Positions 57,527 through 64,000 of a stretch of DNA of 64,000 nucleotides are shown here, in pieces; the first letter of the stretch is position 1; each line of letters opens with the position of its first letter. This stretch comes from Clavulina sp. PMI_390 (lineage: Eukaryota; Basidiomycota; Agaricomycetes; Cantharellales; Hydnaceae), in assembly GCA_015039315.1 (NCBI GenBank), contig WIDE01000030.1:1-64000 (forward strand), given 5' to 3'. The notes beneath the pieces were generated by a model, which worked only from the letters and a program-made list of their open reading frames with translations, was not told the DNA's origin and searched no databases. Position numbers and translations under genes: made by a program.

Positions 57527-60500
57527 TTAGCAGAGAGCGATGACTTTTGACAACAATTTGAGTTTCTTCATCTTCTTCTCCATGCTCTCCGAGTAGCCAT
57601 CGACCCCCTTTTCCAAAAGCTTCACCCTACCTTTTGGGCCGACCATGTACACCTTTCCAGGATCCCTCCCAGCCTCGCCATCTTCCTCATCATCCCCGTC
57701 ACTGTACTCTTGCACCTCGCCGTCGTCATCCACGGAAGGAGGAATAATGGACGCCCCCTCAACAACACAACGAACCAAATGCCGGTCGTGGCTAACGAGA
57801 AGTACCGCTCCAGTGTAATGCTTCAGTGCCCGAATGAGCGCGGCGATGGTGTCGATATCAAGGTGTGTAGATGGCTCATCGAGAACCAGGAGGTCCGGGG
57901 TTGCGTAAACGATGACGGCCAACGCAAGACGGACCTGGAAATTATCATGACCATTATCGTTGTGAAAATGAAAAGGGAAATGAATCGAGTCATGATCAAC
58001 AATTCATGTCGTGACGGCAGCTCTCAAGATAAGGAAGCAGCGGACCTTCTGACCACCTGATAATGTTCCAATGGGGTCTGTTGATCGTCTTCCACCGAGC
58101 CCAAATGAACCCAGCACCCCGCGGATTGTATGTTCATTGAGCTCGACTCCATGCTGAGTTTTGAATGTCTCGATAAAGTGCTCAAGCGGAGACATCTTTG
58201 CCACCTCAGTAGCTGACAGCTTCTCTACCGTGTGCTGGTCAAAGTAGCCCATCCGCAGCCGAGAGTGTCGCTCGATTGTCCCCTTCGAGGGTGTGAGTTC
58301 GCCGATCAGGAGCTTCATCTTTGATAGGAAGGTTGGAATGCATCAATAAGGATTCTGAGATCGACGGAGGAAGATTAAATAAGGGCAAGAATTGCCTCCA
58401 CTCACCAACGTACTCTTGCCCTCACCGTTCCTCCCTACTAGGGCCGTTCTTGAGCCAGGATGAATAGTGATCGACACATCTTGAAGAACCGGGGTAGCGT
58501 TCGGTCCCTTTGCATACGAAAATGAAATATTAGATGCAGAGATGAGCGCGCCCGGGAACCGCATGGCCTCCGGGCTCATGATGACCAGCTGAATGGGCTT
58601 ATCCCCATAGTCGATCTCGATGTCGGCACGACTTGTTAGGGCATATCCACCAAAGTCCCGATTGAGTTTGAATCTTTTCACAAATGCGCATCAGCAAATC
58701 AGAATGCCCCGATATGATGAGCGTATCAGAGGTGGAGGCAGGAAAGCGACCTCGCACTGGAGAAGGTCGACCCACTGACCTGGTACCCTTCGCGGATCGT
58801 TCCAGCCCCATTCGGTCATCCAATTTATTCTGTCGACTCTTTGCCATTTTGGCCAGATTATCATTTCCGGTCTTCTTTGCAGTCTTTCGTGCACTCTCTA
58901 TCGTTTTCACCATCGCGTCCTTTTTCTTATCCAGCGCATCCTTCATTTTGATCTTGGCTTTCCGCTCCTCGAGCATATTTCGCTCGTACTCGGAAAGGTT
59001 ACCGTCAAAGTAGGTGAGTGTGCGATGTCGGAGAATAATGAGCTCTTGGGTGATGTTGTCGATAAAATCACGGTCATGAGCCACGACGAGGAGTGTAGTG
59101 TCAAATTGGTTAAGGTATTCTTGCAGCCAGATGACCGAAAGGACGTCTATGAAGGGAGGCGGTCAGGGTAATGTGTGGGAGCCTCCGGAAAGAAATTCAC
59201 CGAGGTAATTGGTTGGTTCATCGAGAATTAACTATGAGCATGGGCATGCATGGCCAGCGTCAAACCAGATGAAATGCTAAATCAATCATAAATTACATAC
59301 TAGATCGGGAGTTTGAAGCAAAGCAGCGGCCAGCGAACACCGAGAGCGCCATCCTCCACTGAGCGTCGAAACTTTTGCGTCCAGCTGCTCAGTAGTGAAA
59401 CCAAGTCCAAGTAGAATAGTGCGCGCACGAGCCTCAGCAGTCGATGCACCAAGCTATGTAAAGATTGAGACATCTAGTTTGGATGGTTTTTCGTGAGGGG
59501 CGAAAGCGTGCTCACCACATCAAGTGTGTTCTCCACCTCTACGAGCATTGCAGCGGCGTCAGCAGCATCTGTAGCCCCTGCCTCACCGCTCTTAGTGCGA
59601 TCGACGCTAGAAATTGATATAATGATCGTTAATGGCATGCATTACGGAAACATAAGTGAGCAGTCATACCGAGCTTGGGCTTCGACCTCCTTGGCTTCGG
59701 CAACAAGGAGCGCCTTTCTCGCATCCGCCCCACGGGCCCCGCTCCTCCTAGATGCCAATTTCTGCGCCTCACGGAGTTCTTCCTTGGCTCGAGATAATAG
59801 GACATTGGCTAACGCAAATGAAATCTTGCGAGGTGATGCGTTATTGATAGCCTCAGATAAAGCTAGGACATATTAGACCAATAAATCACATGCAAAAGCA
59901 AATATGTGGCAGTGGAATATCACAAACTTTGATATTCCCATGCAGCAGCTTCCCTCCGAGTATCCGCCTTCACGACAGCCTCAGTAATTGTAAGATCCAA
60001 CATAGTTGACTCAGCATCCACTATCTGGGTCACAAGGAGGATTCGCATGTTCGTGGGGAGGCCCGGGATGAGCTTTTCTGCAATGGACTTGAGGAGAACT
60101 GAAGCAGGCAAGTCAGATGGAGAGCACATATACAATGCGATGCGGACAAACTTGATTTTCCCTCTCCATTTCTTCCACTCAACTAAGCAGCAGAAACTGG
60201 TCAGTACCCACAAGCAGCCACAGATTGCCTGTGAATGCACTCACGGAATAATGAATACCCGTCTTCAGCTTTAGATGGGCGTCAACGATGAGATCATTGT
60301 CACCTATGCTGATGTTCACTTGTTTCAAATCAATCTACGTCACAAGGTCAGCAATCGGTCATTGCTTCTTGGTGAGACCGCTCATGTTACTGTGCTTACC
60401 TCTTTCGAGAGAGTTGTGATAGTATCAACATGAAAGCGTGACTGCTGAGAGGTCGCAGTGATCAGGGGACCACTAGTACCAGCTCCTTTCACGGAAGGCG

Positions 60501-60552
60501 GAGCTGAAGCCTTCTTGGAGGTTTGAGAGGTGTTTTTCGAGCTTGAAGACAT
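57527..60552 (-). CDS. ABCF-type twin-ATPase (translation-associated ABC protein)
   Basis: Soluble protein with two ATP-binding cassettes and no membrane segments. The ATG (60550-60552) gives MSSSSKNTSQTSKK. ABC1 has Walker A GRNGEGKS, spliced as YSLSGRNGEGKS then ILLKSIAEKL. It also has LLVTQI, signature LSGGWRSR, Walker B LLILDEPTNYLD and the H-loop VVAHDRDF. The linker is charged and helical (YERNMLEERKAKIKMKDALD). ABC2 has Walker A GRNGEGKST, MGYFDQHTVE, signature LSGGQKVR, Walker B LLVLDEPSTHLD and VSHDRH. An acidic then basic C-tail ends in LLSKVIALC, with TAA at 57527-57529. ABCF proteins act on ribosomes (Gcn20, Arb1, New1 in yeast); the exact subgroup is not resolved here. Divergent from mitochondrial EF-Ts. 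Confidence 0.9.
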
Positions 60553-60884
60553 GATGGTTAGGTGCGGAGTGGGTTGGCTCAGAATGACTCTTGCAGGATT
60601 GATATTCGGAACCGGAACGCTCGGGACTTGGCATGAGTCCAAAGGATCGTGCAGACTGGTGCAGGTGATGAAGAATAGTCCTAAAATTCCATCTAAGCTT
60701 TACAAAAATCATTCATATTTAAATCTATGGTTTTTGGAGCACTGATTGAGGAGAAATCGCCAGTGCAAGCAAGACGTGGGCAGCGTGTGGTGGGAGCCAG
60801 CGGAGTGAATTGCATGCGGGTCTCGGAGCCGAAACTAATTCTTCGAAAACAACATTGCTCTTCCTCTGTGCACCAAACAAAGCC
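60553..60884. promoter_or_regulatory. ABCF / EF-Ts divergent intergenic region
   Basis: A 332-bp gap between two divergent translation-related genes. Both promoters should lie here. No specific motif was identified. Confidence 0.4.
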
Positions 60885-62100
60885 ATGCTACGCCTTCTTC
60901 CTCGAACTATTCCACGGACGTGCCAGCCATCTCCAAATGGCATCAGAATATCTGCACGGCTCTACTCTACGCCCACGGCGCGCCCACCCGTTCAGCTCGT
61001 AGCAGAACTGCGAAAAAGAACCACCGTCTCACTCCAAAAAGCTCGTGAAGCCCTTGCTGCCAGTTCTAACGATGTGGATGCCGCGTTAAAGTGGCTTGAG
61101 GAAGACATGGTAGCAAGTGGCGCCAAAAAAAGCCGCTAAACTCGAAAGTCGGACGGCTGGGTCTGGTCTTATTGGCACTGTCGTGCTGTCAGATGGATCT
61201 GCCCCCTCTGCTGGCGCTCCCGCGCGCGGCATTCGAGCAGCCATCGTCGAACTCAACTGCGAAACAGACTTCGTCGCCCGTAATGAGCTGTTTAGCACAT
61301 TGGCGCTAGATATTGCGCATACAGCTGCATTCCTCGTCGAGCCTGTTCCTTCCCCCCCTTCACTCTCTACCTCCACCCCCGAATCACCATCTTCAGAACT
61401 CTCCCACTCCTCTCTCATCCAAAATGTGCCCCTTGATTTCATTCAGGATGCTATCGTGGTTTCCCACAACGTCGTTCCTGAAATGAAGGTGGATGCCAGC
61501 GTCCAGCGAATGAGCACTGTGGCCTCATCCATTCGCGACGCCATGACCAAGATGGGCGAGAAGATTTCTCTCCGCCGGGTCGCCGCCATTGTCACGGACC
61601 CCATTCCTGGCCTACAGCTAGGTTCCTTCATGCATGGCACTGTGGCTCCATCCAAGGGTGTCGCCAATGCTGGCAGCGTTGGCTCTATTGTCACTCTTGG
61701 TGTATCTGGAGAGGCCCCTTCCTCTGAGAACATCCAAACCGCTATATCCTCGGAGCCATACTGGACTGATGCACCCAAACTTGCTCGCTCGGCTGCGCGT
61801 CAAATTGTTGGCTTCGAGACCCAGAGTATACGTCCTGACAAGGAGTCGACGGCTCCTGCTGGTGGAGAAGCTGAAGAAGGGACAATGGTGCTATACAATC
61901 AGCCCGCGATGATGTTCCAGGGCTCAAGCCTCCCCGTGCACCAATATCTTCGTGAATGGAGTGCAAGCCATGGCATTGTTGAACCAGCACGCGTGGACGT
62001 TTTGCAGTTCATTCGGTGGAAGGCAGGGGAAGGTATTGAGAGTGAGTCGTCTCCCGCAGATTTCGCGGAAGAGGTTAGGAAGCTGCAGGAGGGTCGATAG
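60885..62100 (+). CDS. TSF1: Mitochondrial elongation factor Ts, with apparent frameshift
   Basis: Guanine-nucleotide exchange factor for mitochondrial EF-Tu. The ATG at 60885 starts MLRLLPRTIPRTCQPSPNGI, a basic targeting sequence reaching SARLYSTP. The EF-Ts N-terminal domain is LVAELRKRTTVSLQKAREAL then DVDAALKWLEEDM. The core has IVELNCETDFVARNELF, the family signature. Later it reads KMGEKISLRRV and ends REWSASHGIVEPARVDVLQF, with TAG at 62098-62100. The frame changes at a run of seven A (61125-61131). As given, the first frame stops after GAKKSR. Omitting one A gives GAKKAAKLESRTAGSGLIG and an intact protein. A homopolymer base-call error is the likeliest cause. The gene is otherwise intronless. 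Confidence 0.88.
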
Positions 62101-62368
62101 AGGCGAGGCGAGGGTTATAGATTGGTTGAGTCCATTGCAATCTACAATATATAGCTACTAATCATGTATGAGCTCTATATCCACATCCCCGCATATCAAC
62201 AATCCCCTGCACAAATTATTACAGAGCGTTCGAGCGCTTTACGTTAGGATATGCTACACAAAAGGGGCTACTCGAGTCACGACCAATGTGGCCTACGGTA
62301 AGGGAGTCCCCTATCCTAGGTACATCAGTCTCCTGTTCAATAACCGCCATCGAGACTGTTTGATATTA

Positions 62369-64000
62369 TCACAAAGCACGTCGTGTGGGCTCTGGCGAGC
62401 CGATGGTGAATCGCGGTTGCTCAATCCCGTCCCCTCCTCCTGCGGCATGGCTAATCGGCCTAGGCGCATGCATACGAACGCTCGTTGGCGCAGGACGGAG
62501 CGTGGGGCCGAATCTAGAATGATCTCGGCGTCGATCAGCCTGGGCGGCGGATCCATACGTAGGCGGAGGAGGGGAGGCCCCTGAATCATCCTCGGCTTCG
62601 ACTTGATGTTGTCGCTGCTGCGCTCGCCCCGCCGCCGCGGCATGCCATTGATCATTTTCGAGCGTCAGCGCAAGTTGCGCAGCCACGATGTGCGCGTGGT
62701 TTCGAGCCTGCTCGCGTGCGAGGGCTTTAGTGTGCCATGGGTGACGCAGTTGTCCGTACGCGATGATGGCTCGCACAGTTTTATGATACACTTTGGCAAG
62801 CTCCTTAGCGTACCACGCGCGATTGTAGCGTTCGTGGCGGGAACAAAGATGCAGACTCAGGTACTGGGCCCTGAAACGTGGATGATACGTCAGAATAATG
62901 CCCCTTGGTTTGACAATGATGATATGAAATTGAACTCACCCTTCGATGACTGACATCGGTGGCGGTGGAACAACACCCCACCATTTTGAGAATGGATCGT
63001 TGTAAAAAGCGTCCAATTGCTCAACAAGCCGGTACAGTGCTTGTCTAGTAGCTTGGATGAGGTGCATGAGAGCCAAAAGGTCATCCTTCAAATCCCAAAA
63101 AAGCACCAGAAATCAATATTTGTGAAGGCTGTTCAGGTGGCTATAGGCGGAACTCACCTCAGCTGCTCGACTAAAATTAATCGAGGCATCAAACCAGTCA
63201 ACGATACACAAGAGTTGGTATCGAGCCACTGCAACACTCCTTAGGGATAAAAAGAAAGATGCAGGGCGTGTATCTTCATTCTCAGGTTCGTCGGTGCACT
63301 GGTGCTCGATGAGCCACTCGGGTATCGGGCGGATAATAGAAGGCTCCTTTAATTCCTCCATCATATCCGTGGTCGGCGATGAGGGTGGGGATGCATCAGT
63401 GGGGGTGCGGAGCGGAGACGCTGGGGTGACGCGGACGGCGGTGGAGAAGGACTGGTCTGACACTGCGTCGCTCGCACGGCTTGTGGCTACTATAGGCGTA
63501 TCAGGCACGATGGGACGAGACACAGGAGGGGCGGATTTCTGGTCAACGGACGGCAGGGGTGACGTTTTGGAAGTTCGACGACTGTTGGCCCAGTTGTATG
63601 TGTGTGGGTTATCGACAGATGCGGTCGTGCTGCTTTCCCAATGGAAAGAAGCGACTGTGGGCGATGGGCTAGACGTCTCGATAACGACAGTTTTCTGAGC
63701 TAAGGCTTGGTTCGTAGCGTCGAGGTCGTCAAGAGTGGCAATAGGGATCTCATCTGCCCCTGCCATCTCTATATGCGCTCGAGGAAGTGGTGGTGGTGGC
63801 TCTGATGATGATGTGGGCACGGCATTTGCTGAACGATTACTGCCTTTTAACGGCGGCGGCGCGCACTGCTGCGGGGAGTTGTTTTGGCCTGCAGGTAATA
63901 ATCGCCCGGGATGTGTGTTAGTTTGACGCTGGGGATCGAGTGCGGCTCTGGGTCGGTTCATAAATGTCATGTCAGCGTCAAGTAATATTGAAAAGGGCAC
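62369..64000 (-). CDS. Unidentified protein, 5' end off the window
   Basis: Not recognised. Three or more exons are readable. A Ser/Pro/Thr-rich disordered N-terminal part (DAVSDQSFSTAVRVTPASPL) leads to RSVAVARYQLLCIVDWFDAS then NFSRAAE. This is spliced to DDLLALMHLIQATRQALYRL, then DAFYNDPFSKWWGVVPPPPM. Another intron (about 62865-62938) leads to AQYLSLHLCSRHERYNRAWY and the helical AREQARNHAHIVAAQLALTL. The tail is Pro/Arg-rich and ends PTRRAL, with the stop at 62369-62371. The Trp/Tyr-rich helical core suggests a folded domain between disordered ends. The frame is still open at the right edge, so the true start is unknown. Confidence 0.6.

Noticed and set aside
1..64000. CRISPR arrays, prokaryotic operons, prophage or an intact transposon
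   Set aside because: Gene structure is entirely eukaryotic. No spaced repeat array, transposase, reverse transcriptase or long terminal repeat was seen.

Overview
The window is nuclear DNA of a filamentous basidiomycete. Nearly every gene is broken by many short GT-AG introns (about 50-100 nt), homologues are fungal (HIS2, EMC2, ALG9, KAP114/importin-9, a Gac1-type PP1 subunit), and there is a basidiomycete-style F-box protein plus ricin-B-type lectins like those of Rhizoctonia. I would place it in Agaricomycetes, probably Ceratobasidiaceae (Rhizoctonia/Thanatephorus). That placement is inference from gene content, not a database match.

Layout, left to right. 0.85-4.2 kb (-): threonyl-tRNA synthetase, divergent from a cytochrome P450 (4.6-7.0, +). 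7.1-8.25 (-): histidinol-phosphatase. 8.5-9.2 (-): an SZRD1-like SUZ protein. 9.5: an intron-containing tRNA-Gln(UUG). 10.27-10.53: three tandem 84-bp repeats. 10.8-11.6 (+): Ess1/Pin1 prolyl isomerase. 13.2-19.0 (-): EMC2, with two introns of 1.8 and 2.7 kb. 20.5-25.3 (+): a CBM21/RVxF PP1 regulatory subunit with a 1.2-kb intron. 26.7-32.2 (+): three tandem Bem46-like alpha/beta hydrolases. 32.6-37.1 (+): importin-9, convergent with mitochondrial ribosomal protein uS15m. This junction carries a 10-N gap with a ~1.09-kb near-identical block on each side, most simply two haplotypes laid end to end. 40.3-45.1 (-): two SDR dehydrogenases around a small MAPR heme-binding protein. 46.4-49.0 (-): ALG9, divergent from an F-box protein (49.4-51.1, +). 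52.1-60.6 (-): a tandem duplication of a [ricin-B lectin + ABCF ATPase] unit, in which the left ABCF copy is a decayed remnant. 60.9-62.1 (+): mitochondrial EF-Ts with an apparent one-base frameshift. 62.4-64.0 (-): an unidentified gene running off the edge.

Most genes are housekeeping: translation (ThrRS, uS15m, EF-Ts, ABCF, tRNA), ER biogenesis and glycosylation (EMC2, ALG9), nuclear import and histidine synthesis. The accessory signal is in the duplicated families (hydrolases, lectins), the P450/SDR genes and the unusual introns. I found no CRISPR array, intact transposon or prokaryotic-type operon. CDS coordinates are the outer limits of spliced genes. Most internal introns were placed by eye from GT-AG sites and reading frame.
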